A stretch of DNA of 64,000 nt from Sarcocystis neurona (Eukaryota; Apicomplexa; Conoidasida; Eucoccidiorida; Sarcocystidae). Each line of letters starts with the position of its first letter. Positions within the stretch are counted from its first letter, which is position 1. This document shows, piece after piece, positions 1 through 12,700 of the stretch. The notes beneath the pieces were generated by a model, which saw only the letters and a program-made list of their open reading frames with translations, did not search any database and was not told the DNA's origin. Position numbers and translations under genes: made by a program. Where the stretch lies: positions 3,064,159-3,128,158 of the forward strand of contig KL647291.1 in NCBI GenBank assembly GCA_000727475.1, written 5' to 3'.

Positions 1-137
1 TCTGCGTCTCAACCCGAATTCTGGTGTTGTCGAACGAAACAAAGAACGCAACTCTATAATCTCGAAGCACACGCCTCTCCTGTCGACCACCACCCCCCAC
101 GACCTGATAGACTGCGTTGCATGGAAACGCAGGATGC

Positions 138-600
138 TCAGTTACACGCATTTGTGTCATCCGCAGGTACGCTTGCTACCATTAGAGAGGATAAAGCGCT
201 TAGAATAAATGTGTTCAGATACTCTTTCTCGCTTGAATAAGCTGTACACACGGGGTTTGTTAAAGCTGCGCACGCATCAAGCACACTACATAGCTCGTCG
301 TCGCTTGTGCCTTCCACCAACGCGTGGAGCTTGCCCTGATCTGTTGCTGCGCCAGATAATCCTTCCGAGCCAGAGGCAGTCGGGGCTGCTCCTGCTTCTC
401 CTGTTTGTACCTGGTTTTTTCAAAGAAATGAGAAACCCACGGCACCAGACTGTCGGGGCAAGCAGGATTCACCAGGCGGACACAGTCTATAGTCCTATCT
501 TGCCTGCTGCTTTTTCTGCAGTGCTGTCGATGTCCAAGACTGCCTGCAACTGAAGCCCTAGCGTCGTGCACCTTTGAAAAACCTGAACACTTTTTCTGGA
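138..600 (-). other. Possible further 3' exons of the CFAP54-like gene
   Basis: Two minus-strand stretches look coding: about 411-515 (with VNPACPDSLVPWVSHFFE, followed by a donor-like GTACAA) and 138-320 (with DELCSVLDACAALTNPVC). They could be terminal exons beyond the donor at 887, but I found no acceptor in the right phase, so they are listed only as candidates. The gene may leave the window on the left. Confidence 0.25.
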
Positions 601-767
601 ATGTGCGCAGCAGGCAGTTCCACACATTACCGTACACGTGCACGTACATCAATATATATTACATGTAATGATGTATAATAAAGGGCGGACACCTGCGGTC
701 TATTTATCTTTTTTGAGGAGCACGTAATATTGGCAAGTGCCCTCTGGGACAACCCTCGTCTCAGCGC

Positions 768-3700
768 TCATATATGGAAGCGGTAACACACGCATCCTTC
801 CCACACACCACACTCTCCTCTCGTAGAACCGCACACGCGAGGAGAGAAAACTGCGTGCCTTTTAACTCCCCATACGGCAGCGCTTACCTTTCTGCCTCCT
901 CTTCCCGTCACTCTCCCGTCGACAACTCTTGAAACGCCTGTAGAGTTCGTTTCCTGCTGTTGCTGGTGCTGATGCTTCGGGCCCACTCCACTTTTCTGTG
1001 AGCTGGCAGTTTTCATGTCGGCCCATAGCTTTTGCACAGCCGCTACAGCCTGGGCCCTTCCACTACGGTGCGCGCGGTGCTCTTGAAGCTCCAGTTCTCT
1101 GATATATTCCGATGCCTGTGTGTAACTCAGACTGGCCGATGCTGTTGCAGACTCGTTTAACAAAGAAGCTGCACTTCCAGCCCAGCTGCCGTTAGTTGTC
1201 GAAGTTTGCGAGTTGTAGCTGACGCTACCATTTAAGGTGTGAAGGGCGGCCGAGTTTTTCCCTGTTCGACGTGGAGTTCCTGCACGACTCCCCCCACACA
1301 CGCGGCTGCAAGGACTACTACTGCTTCGGTTGCCCCATGTAGGGGCACCCAGAGCCCCACTGATGCTGGCCGTGGCCTCTCGTACCTTCCTTCTTGTCCC
1401 GCGAATAGCAATCCTCGGGTCTTTTCCCGCACTTCCGCATAATGTTCGTGGCAGAGTGGCGTCTCCCATCAGGGTATACAAACGAAGGAGTGTACTGCTT
1501 ATCGTAGCACGACAGGCGCTACTCTCTCTTTCTGGCCATGAACAGCCAGTTTCATTTGACGAACCAGCAGAGAGTATCAGCTCGGTCACCGGAATTGGCA
1601 AAGCGTCATTGTATGCCGTAGCACGGTTGCCTGATTTTCGCTGTCGAACCTGGTAACTCAACCTTCTAAACGTGCGATTTAAACGTTGTAAGTGACTTCT
1701 GCTCAGGACAGCAGCATACACACAGGCCTCGTGTTTAACGCTTGCATTCCCGTCCTCGTGTTCGGTGGCATATGCGCATGGCACAGCGCAGTGCAGTGTA
1801 GCTTGTCCCTCTTCGTTATTGCTTCCACTGATGCCGTCTGCACCACGCGTTCCTCCACTAGTATCTCCTTCCGTCTCTGTATTTGTGTTCCCGACGGGCG
1901 TGCCAATGCGCCTGCGAATGCTGCTACTGTGGGGTACACCAGACTGACTGGCGTTTGTGCCGAACGCAGTAGTCAAATATGTCGAACTCGGGACAGGAAG
2001 CACCATATTTTGTCTTTTTCCACGAGAGTTGGCAGCATTTCTTCCCTTGCTGCACATCAAGAGTATCACAGCGTCCTCGCTGGAAGGACGCAAGCGAGTC
2101 CATTCCTGCGTTACGCAGTCATACTGAGAGCTCTCCGCCGTGTCATGGGGGACAACTCCGACCCACGTCCAGCGCAGATGCAGATTTTTTCTTAGGGAAA
2201 ACGCTTCCCAGGCTTGCTGCAGCCCGTTGTGACTCGTTGTACACAGTGGGAGAAGTCTCTGCGGTGTGTAATCGGGAACTGCCTGCACACCGCTTGACCC
2301 TCCCTGTGGTAGACGTTTCCCTGGGCTACTGCCAGAAGATAGTGGCACTGATGTCAGCTGCTGCGTATGCATATTGCTGCCGGAGGGTTGTGACGACGCT
2401 GAAAGGGGAGGACTGCTGCTCGCCGTATGCACAGGGGCATTTGGCAAGCAGCACATTTGCTTGTACCGTGACATGTTGGCAAGTAAGAAGGCATGCAAGT
2501 AGTCGGCAAGGGCCCGCGTGGAGAGATCGAATGAGAAACAGGCGTCACACTTCTCCTGAAGGGAGGTTACCGTCGAAAGCAACATTTCCCAAGTTAATTT
2601 CGTCCCATCTGAGAGGGTCAGACGGTCGAGGGGCACAGAACCACAGACATAAAAACAGAAAACGCGCAATTACTGGCGGCACTTGCGAGTGAATGTATGG
2701 GAGAATCTGGTGCGCAAACGAGGTGCCATTATGCTAGACAACAAGTGTTGAGACCAGTCACCACCAACTGCTCCGTTTTGAATACTTAAAGTGCTACAGG
2801 CCGATCAGTATAACAGGCTTCCCGCAGTGCATGTGTATAGTGTATACATGCACCAACGGAAAACGTCGTCTTTGCCAACCGTGGGTGTGGGCGATTCGCA
2901 GAACAGTACCTGCGGCAGGAATCAGTCATACACATGAGACTTTCCTTACACGGAGCGGATACGCGATACGCACTACGCTGTTTCTCATTATATCCCCTCA
3001 CCTTGATCGAGGGCGACGTCGACAAGAGGAGGCGAGTGCCCCTCCTCTTTCTGGGAGGTCCACAGGAGAAACCGCTGCACGGCTGCTGCGCTTTTACCGA
3101 GGCAATCCTCCACATTAGTGACTGTGCCATTCGCTACGTTGCATGCACCACCGGATCGCCGTTGCCGCAGTTGTGTGAGCTCCGAAAGCACGCAGTAGAA
3201 GGCGATGATATTCAAGAAGACAATCCGCCTGACTGGTAGGCTCTGGCATTCATCCGCGAGAAGGAAATAACACAGCAGCCCTCTAGTGCCTTCCTGGTAC
3301 AGCCCCGACATCAGACCGAAGTCATTCCCAGCGTAGGTTTCTATAAAGGTTGTTAAAACAAGCACATTCTGCACATAAGTTGCAACGTGATGAAGCCAGT
3401 TGTCGCTACGGGCGCTCTCTTCCTCGGGTCGCAGAACTGGTGGGGTTATACTGCAGCCTGTGGAGCTGTACTGGCGTACAAATTGACGACCTAAACGTTC
3501 TACTTCTGTTTCCATCCTACAGACGCGGAGGAACAGTATGGCCACACGGGCGCACAAGTAAGGCAGCGCCTGATGCAGAAGACATAGACGCTGAAGGAGA
3601 TCAGCTACCATCAAACGCGCTTGCGCAGATTCGCCTCTGGCTAGGTAAACTTCAGCCAACTCAATACCCAACTGCACTCGGCGTTCCTGCCAAGGGACGA

Positions 3701-6700
3701 ACAGATTTTTACACCGACACAGCTGGTGGCTTTTTTCCTCATGAGCCTCCGTGGCTCGTACGTCCTTGCTTGCGGCTTCATCGTATTTGCAGTATTCTCC
3801 CGCGGTGAGGATAGTGGAGATCACTTCGGTGTCTCTGTCAGCGTCGAAGACTCGCGCAGCTGCGTTAGAGCTGGCTCCGGTAGCGTGTTCGAACGTTGTT
3901 CCTGCGACAGTGTTGCGGTCACCCGACATCGGAGGGCCTGCTTGAGAGTACCCTGATGCAGACAATTCAGCTGCCTGCTCGTGAGACACGGGTGACGAGC
4001 GGAGGTACTTGAGTTTCAGTATACTTCTCGCTTCACCCGTCGTGAACCCCGACGCAGCAAATTTTTTGTCCAACTTCTGAGTCGCTTCCTCTAGTAACGA
4101 CTGCATCAGTAGAAATCTTCTACATGTATTATGAACGGAGTCTGATACCTGCGCCCCCTCCCTCTTCTGTGCTTCCTGTTCTGGTTCAGAAGCGTTAATG
4201 CTTTGATGGGGCCGACTGCAGCGCGCGCCACCAGCATCGGTGCTACCTGCTCTTCTGTGCTCGTCATTCCGCGCTTGCCTTCCACGAGTATAGTGGTCCC
4301 TCTCCTGACAGCCGTTTGTGTCGAGCGCTTCCGTCTCGATTCCGTGCCTCGCATACGTTATCTTTGTGCATTCGTTTACACCGCCGTTTTGCGAACTGGT
4401 GGTTCCCCGCGCACAGGCTGGCTTCTCATTGTTCACTTCGAGTTGCGAGATAGTTTCCCGCTTTAGAGCGAACGAGTCAATCTCAGGGTACAGTGCAGGT
4501 ACAGAGGCTGCGACGTGGTAAAGCCGTAAACAGATCTCTACAAAGTGCGGGGAATCGCATAACTGCATGGATTTTGAATACACGTAAGCTTGAGTTGCTG
4601 TCCGCAGGCAGGCCTGCGCGTTGCCCTCCAAGATGTGCAAGTCGCACCGGTGCAGAAGAAGTTTCAAAACCTCCAGTGGCGAAGAAATCGAGAGTTTGCC
4701 TGAATGGTGCAACTCCAGACGTCCCCCCGGATCGGTGTTGGACCCCCTCCACGAAAGAGGAGAGAAAGACGAGGCCGCAGTTGGAAGTGTATCTTCCGTT
4801 TGTGCCGGCGATAGGGTGTCGCGTGACCAGCACCCGTACTGAGTCAAGAGTATCTCGTTATGAGATAGAGCAAGATCAGTGGGCAGACATTTCGCCGCTA
4901 ACTCCGCAAGCCGAGTGTAGACTTTCATGTGAAGCTGCGAACACAAAAATATGATACGATGCTGCGGAGAGGCCGTCTAACTGAATCTCTACACCGTCAC
5001 GTAGACACTGCGTCAGTCTCGTGTGGCGTACTTAGTAGTTGCTTAGCACATATTGCTTCAAGTTTGCCGCGAACAGGTGTGCTGCTTGCTGAGAGAACAT
5101 TGGCAGTCACTGCGGGCACTCCTCCGTAATCTGACTGCAAGTATTTTGACCGACCTGCGTGCAAGGTATCATGCTGGCGTACAGAGACTCGAATTTTTGA
5201 ACTCTGTTTGAGTCCGCTTCCTTTTCTTTGCCTCCCGAAGAGGCATCGAGCATATTATACGAACTGAATGACCCGGAGCATATTACTTCACCAGAACTAT
5301 TCGGTGGTACGGCGGTATGAGCAGCGTCTAGTGCTTGGTGACGCGACGCCATTGCACCGACTGTCCAGTGCACAACGGCCATCGCTTGTTTAAAGGAAGC
5401 TTTCAGCTCCAGCACCTTAGAAAGAAGAAGACAGCTTCTCAAAAAAGTGGTCCAGTTCTCTTCGCTGCATGAGGGAGGGCACAAACAGGAGGGCAGATCA
5501 GGTTTTCCGGATTTTTCACAGAAGCGATTTGCTGAAGGGTCTCTAACGTTGGAGAGGATGAGTTACCTGGCGGGCGACAAGTAAAGATGCGGTGATCATT
5601 TCCAAGGCACTTCATTGTTTGGGTCCGAGGCTAACTAATTTTCTGTCGTGAAGAAACAGTCTCAGCGCCATACCTCAGCCTGTGCAGGTTACACGGAGTG
5701 TCCGCCAGAAAGCTTTTCTGTTCTGCAGCAGTGAGTAACCCCTCAGGCTTCGCATTACTGGTTTGTTTTTTGTTCCTGAGGCCGCCCGCGCCTGGAGGCA
5801 ATACCGTCGGTGAGCTAGCCGATTCTGCAAAATAGCGGAGTACCGAAAAGTAACGCATACACCGCCAACCGCAAGACTGTGCTCCACCGTCTTGGCGCAT
5901 TGGATTCTTACTGTTTTCCTGTGAAGGCCAGCACTTGTGCTCCGTCATAATTTCTTCGATTAGTTCCGTCAGGAGGCATTTTACGAGAGTCATTTTCTCG
6001 AACCGCTCCGCGAGCACTTGACCCTGAAAAAAAGCGACATGCCACAAACCGCACACCTTAACGAATCAGCTTTTTCAGAACGGGCTGCCCAAAAGGAGCA
6101 GTTCTGCGAGAGTGAAATTTGTAGTGTGGATGAACTTTTGCCCGCTCTGCTGTCCGCTTGGAAGTGCACCTAAACACCATAGAAAAAATATCATCTGACA
6201 GCACCGGGGAGACGATGTCGGAATTTCCCGCTCCCCAGCAGGGCAGCCCATGGATAAGAAGCACGCCTCCTGAACGAAAGGCCTCCTCGCACTACGTACA
6301 TTTATGTCCAGGCAGACAGGAAGCTTGCGGTATACGGTGAACAGCCAGAGGGCCTGGGCAAATTTAAAATCTTTATTCGCGTGAGGACCATAGAGTTCCT
6401 GGAGCGCTCTAAGAGTCCGCACCGCACACATCGCTTGGATCGCTGTCCGTTCTCGAAAGGAACAAAGTTTCGCGGAACGTTAAGTAAAGGCAGTCCGTTC
6501 CGCATTTGCGTACGTCCGCCCAGCCGGCTGTGTCTCGGACAAACGTCCTACGTTAGTCACGAGGACATAGATGACCCCTCCGTGATACATCAGTGTCTGC
6601 GCGTTTGTGTGGCAGTCTTACGGATTCAAACTCAACGACATAACGGCAGCAGACGCCCTTGTATTCTGCTTCTCGGTGAGCGGCTTAAAGTTCACGAAGG

Positions 6701-9700
6701 CGTGTTCCGTGTGGGCTGTTCCGCAAGACCCCTCTTTATCGTCTAAACTGTCGAATGTTTCTCGATTAAAGTAGTTCTTGCTTGTGGTATCATGGCCTTG
6801 TGCTATTGCCGTGAGCTGCCAGGCTGCCGCTTGCAAGTCGCCGGCCCTGAAAAAACAAGGGTGTGAAGGATTTAATTTAGATGCCCCGTGGAAGGAGTTG
6901 TCCGAGAGCGGGCGAAGGGAGACGACAGCGCTGTCGACGAGCCTCTGTCCATGTCACTGTGTGACCAAAGTCGTCTTAAGAGTAGTGCAGTGGAAAACAC
7001 GTCGCAGCACAGCACGTGTCGTACGCTATACCACGTAAATACAGTTAGCCACAGACACATTCTAAGGGGCCACTTCGGCAGTTTTTTCAAGGACGCTGGA
7101 GCTCCTGAAGAGCTTTCGAGACATTTTGATGGCGGCCACTGTTTTTACATGGAGTTAGGTCAAATTCCCTGCTGTCAAGTATTTCACGTCGGCTTTTTAA
7201 GACCCGTTCCTACGGCTACGGCACCATCCTACACGTCAGTTTACTTACCTGATGACGAGAAATGCCCTTAGTATGCGACACCTCGCAATTGTGCGTAGCG
7301 AGTGGCATATATCTGACGCAATGTGTTCCTCCAAGGCTAAAAGGACATGCGCGGACTCAGTCTGCACCTCAGCTGTGAACAGCACTTCCGCGAACCAATG
7401 CAGCGCGTCGAGAAAAACCTTCAGGTTCCGCCCACCTATGAGGCCGTCCTCAAACATCGACTGCAGTCGAAGTCCATGTGGAAAAAGCTCTCTCATGCGA
7501 TACCTGACTACCTTCTCGTCGCTTCTGTAGCGAAAGTAGTCGCAGGCATTTTCAGGATGGGGTTCTGTAATGCCCAGGATGTCATGCACTACCTTGCTGG
7601 CTAGCAACGCGGCATTAAGCTGTTTATCGAGGTCGAGATAATGCGAAATTCGGGCGTAGTGGTACAGCGGGAGTAAGCTGTGTAACACTAGCATCCAGTT
7701 CGAAATACCAATGACGCTGCGAGGCGGAGATCGAAGCGAGCGTTTGAAATTCGCCAGAATATCGACTTGTCGATGTGCCGCGTCTACTGCGTCGCTCCAC
7801 GCCTTGGCGGCACGCTCGCGATGTCCGGCAATGTACAACAAGTTGCCTTGTTCGTATAAAGTTAAACTTAGCTGGTCTGTCTGCTGATTACGCCTAAATG
7901 CCTGTTCTGCGGCGCGATACGCTCGAAGTGAGCCTGCAAGTACTTTCTCCGTGCGCGATCCATATAAAGTCAAAGTGGCAGAAAGCCCTGGGACTTCAGC
8001 GACGCTCTCTTCACCATTGTCAGTACTGCAAAGAGAGGCAGAAGGTAGTGCGGTAAGAGGAAGGGGACAAGGAGCTGTGCTCAGCAGATTCCAGCAACTG
8101 GTCAACTGAGCCCTTGCCCCGCGTAGGTGTACTTCTCCTGCAGATAGTCGAAGCGAGGTGGATGCGCCCAGCTCTTGTTTCAGACTAGTCTCAACAATTT
8201 TCGTCAGATCACTTGCAAAGCTCTGCCCTTTTAGCACTGCGTCATAGTACTCTTTCCGATAAAAGAATGTTCGCTCCAGGCGCGTGGGATGGCCTATTAA
8301 GGCCGGACGTCTGCCCAACAATCAAAAGTGTACACAGTCGAAGGTGTGTGCGCGTGTAAAACCTTGACCTACCAGTACTGTGATCTAGGGAGCTGATACT
8401 ACTGGAATGCGGTTTGCCATCGATGTGCTTCCACAAGTCACAGAACAGTCCAGCGAGGGTCAGACTAGACGGAATCTGCAAAAAGGACCATACTTGCATG
8501 ATAACCATGGAGTCACAATGTTAGTGAGGCAGAGCCGAAAGAAGTACGGGGTTTAACCCCTGACATGAAGTCGTAACATTTTGCCGGGGTGAAAAGTACC
8601 AGTTGTCTTAGTAAGGAGACTCCCGCTTAAGTGATTCCTCTCCTATGTGACACGACGCCCTCCACAGTTGGGACGATCGATGGTTGCAGAAGTCCGGCTC
8701 CGCCCCACCAACCAGTGCACTTAAGAGAGTGCTTGCTTCTCGCCACGACGAATAAACACGGGGGTGGAATACGCAGTCCTAATTTCAAATGACACTTGTC
8801 GGATCAAACACAGGTTAAGTATCCCCTGTTGCCTGCTTTGATGCTAACGACACAGTGTGGATCAACCGTACGCAAAGCACTGTTTTTGTGCCAGTTTGCC
8901 GACCCCGCTGATGGTTGAAAACGTCTTCAAACAACACAGGCTGTGCAAGTAATGTGCAACTTGCCTGTGAATCCGCCGGCTGTCGCCGCCTAGAGGACCG
9001 AGATCTTCCGCAGCTTTCCTCAGCTGGTTCTTTGTATCCTCAATAGCACGTCTGTGAAGCTGCACAACTTTCTGCTGTGCCAACAAGGCATAAGAGGTGA
9101 GGACGCTGGAAAATATGCCCCCAGTGAGATTATTGAAGCGAAGCGAGAGCCCCACCACCTGATGCCAGCGGCTTTTGCGCAGTAGAACTTGCAGACAGAA
9201 AACGAAGAGCATTCCAACGCTTCGGACGTCTATGTCTTGTGCTGCACGAAACACGTGAACACTTGTGCTGGTCCAAGAGTGCACAAGGAGGACCTGCAGA
9301 CGGTGGCGTTTTTTCTTGGTAGTAACTGTCCTCGCATCTGCAAAGACCACGGCTTTGTGCTGACGGTACTTCCCACGTGTCTGTCCTCCCTCACTCGTGA
9401 CAGATAATAGAGAGAGCAAAGGACTGAATTGTTTCTGTGAACATCGGTTCTCGCCCATTTGCACAAAAATTCTTAGTGCGTTCTAGCCGGTGAACACCAC
9501 GACAAAATTGTCCAGCCTCCTGTTACTTCATCAGTGGACGCGTCAGGGCCAACTGGAGACACTTCAAAAGACATAGGTGGCCACGCATTTTTCAATACGG
9601 CCGTGACTCACCCTCAAAATCTTCTCTTTCTGCGCTGTACCATCCTCGATTCTGCGCAGAATTTGGTGCAACGCCTTTCAACAGGCTGCGGACAGGCTGC

Positions 9701-12700
9701 ATTGCTGTGTCCCACCCACCACACCAGGGTACGACTGAGTCCTCGGCCTGTAGTATAGGCATGTTCCTCTTCTCTCCGTTCCTACCGCACTGATCTGTAT
9801 TTTGGCAGCAACAGCACGCAGGTTCCTAATTTCTGATAGCATGAAGCATCTCTGCTGATAGGCGCACCCACGTACTAACGTGTGCGTATCTGAAAGTGTG
9901 GAGATCCCTGGAAAACAACACATCGTTTGAAAAGGGGGAGTCGTTCGTAGTGGCAGGTGTTAAAATACGTCAACACACGCCGCGACGCAGATGTTGTTCG
10001 CAACGTGTTTGACTTTCGCAGACCCGTGCAGAATGAACACAACTTAAGTAACGAGATGGTGGGATCGTACCCAGTCTACATGGCTGCTTTCTCTCCCCCG
10101 TTAGAAGACTTGCGTCAATCTGTGCATTTGACCCTTCGGCACTCGCTGGAGCTGCCTCAGCGAGGTCCACCGCTGTGTCACCGTTCAGTCCCGCGAACAA
10201 GTCGACACACATTTCAGCGAGAATGCCCAGAACTACCCACAAGGGGTAAGTGGTACTTGTTTCACTGAGTCGCTTGACACTTTGGCTCCAGCACTGTTCT
10301 TGACCGTCTTCAGAAGTGCCACCCTGCTCTTGCTTTCCGCGGAAGCATGCGCTCTTCCCCCCTGGGGCCTCCAGACCACCCGCGCCTTTCTCTACCTGCC
10401 TAGGTGAACCGGGTGCACCTTTGGAGTCAGAGTGACCTGCTGCGCTTCCTGCAGTCACTTGCAGAAAGCTTCCAGTTGCGTCTTCTGCGCCGGCCTTACG
10501 CACCACGCCTGTACCTTTAACGTAGGTCTTTCGTCCTGCCGGGGCTCCACCTCCTCTTCCGGCAACGTTTTGTTTCTGCTGCGCTACCTGAGAGCATGAA
10601 CGATCTGTTTTGTCAGACGGTTCGCCGGTCGCCATACGAGTAGCTATTATTTCTCCTGCCTCAGCATCTTTCAGAAGTGCGGCGCTGTCCTCTTGAAGAA
10701 AGTTATCATCAAGGTTTGCCAGATCAGCAGGTGTCGGCAGACAGGTCGACAGGGCGTTGAGTGCGCAGATAAGGCTCATTTGAAGTAGGTGAGGTGCGCC
10801 TGCAATGGAGGCCAACGTTGCCCCACGCGCGAGTTTTAAAAGCACGTGCCCTAGGACATATAAGGTCTGAAGTCCACCGTGAGTGTGGCAGAAGCTTTCA
10901 TGCCGTAGGGTGTCATTCGCGGTTGTTAAACATTTGTCGACTGCCTTCGAAGACTCGCTTTGCCCTGGCTTGCTGTCGTCTTTCGGTGTCAGGCTGCAGG
11001 GTTGTAGATCAGCTCGAGATGGAACAGGAGGTACGTCGGCTTTTCGGTCGCGTCGCGAGCTTGTGGGTCTTGACTCCTCCCCTTGCACGGTTGTGTCGAT
11101 TTCGCAGTGCGGCCCTTCTTCCCCTCCAGTGCCTGCGGCATCTATAGTCATAACAGAACAGATAACGCAGAACGTCAGAGAAGCTGCAGATAAGATTAGA
11201 TAGGTCACCATGAGGACAACTTTCCCCAGTAGGTGCAGTACCTAGGAGGTTTCGTGATGTACCTTCGCCGCATGGCGATTCCAGATCAACGCCAAGCGAA
11301 CAAAGTCGATTGAGTAGCTGGTCCTCGTCTAGCGAGGTATTTGCAGTCATGTGCCAGTAAGACGCATCTGGCAGGTGAGCTTCGTGTGGATCGTAGAAGC
11401 GGAGGCGCCAGTGCTCTGCCCTTTCCTGCAACCGCTGCTCCCGCAGGCTCTGCAGCTGGGGCATCGCAGAAAGGATTTCAAGATCCGCTAACCATAGGGT
11501 GGCTTGGTTTTCGTGTATGCGCTTCAATGCTGCAAAAAGCTGCTCCGACTTCAGCTCTCGATCCCGCAGATAACTGGACGCAGCAGTCACAACATAAACT
11601 ACAACTGTCTTCAAGGCTGCGCACGAAAATTGTTTAATTGGAGCCGCCACTTCATGCGCCCTTTCCGTAGTGCTAGTCAGTTGCCTGCGTGAACGCCTGG
11701 CAAAAGATAGTGTTTCAGCGCCGATTCTGTCTTGGTGCTGACCATGCTGGATCTTCATATACTGCGTGGCTGAATTGCTGGTGTTGTTGCTCCTCCGTGG
11801 TTGGCTCCGCCTCCTCTATGTCCTTTATCCTGGGTAGAACCGCTTCGACTGGCTGGCAGTAGAAGATACCAACGTTCTCCGTTCGATCCTGGAAGTACCT
11901 TTCTAGGGACTGAAAAGCAACTCCTACGGACTCTGCGTAAGTTAGTGGGGAGGAGCTTTGCTCTGCTGCCGACTGTGGTTCTGTCCTTTGCTCTTCAACC
12001 AACAGAGAATCTGTATACTTTGTTGGAAGCAGTAAAAACTCCTTGACCTGTTCCACAACTCTAGAGAACTCAACCAGTTCTCTCGAACCGGTAAAACGAA
12101 CAAGCTTCCGCAGCGCCACACTAAGGATGAGCTCAGCAAAACCGGGCGCCGAGCCTAGACATAAAGTCGCGTCGATGCCTGCGCATACGCTGGCCGACCT
12201 TTGAAAGGGGTGAGCGAACTTTTCGACAAAGCGAGCAACAATACGTGCAGCGCACGAAAAACTTTCCTCGAAGTTGCAACACTTTTTGATTGAGCAAAGG
12301 TCATTGAGCGCGAGCTTTCTCTCCTCTTCCGCACACCCAGGGATGGATGTGAAAATGTCCGCAGTGCACTCGCCCCCTAGCAGCACATCTATAAATGAAG
12401 AATGAATCAGCACCTCTGTATCCAGCACCTCGTTTTCCACAGAGGGAATCCGTACTAACCCACATCGTAAACGGGTGGCGGCGTACGGACTGACCTACAG
12501 GCACGCACACGCACCACACTGGGTCACTGCAGGAACATCGGTAACCTGTAGTCAAGATTTCTCGAGTCACGCGTTCCTTGCCGATTAGCGCCTTTTGCAC
12601 CGAAGGCATCATACCTGCAGCTGCGTCTGTACCGCAAGCAACCTCGAAGTCACCAGTCCAAGCAAAGTACGACGCTTGGGGGTCCAGGCAGTTGCTGGAA

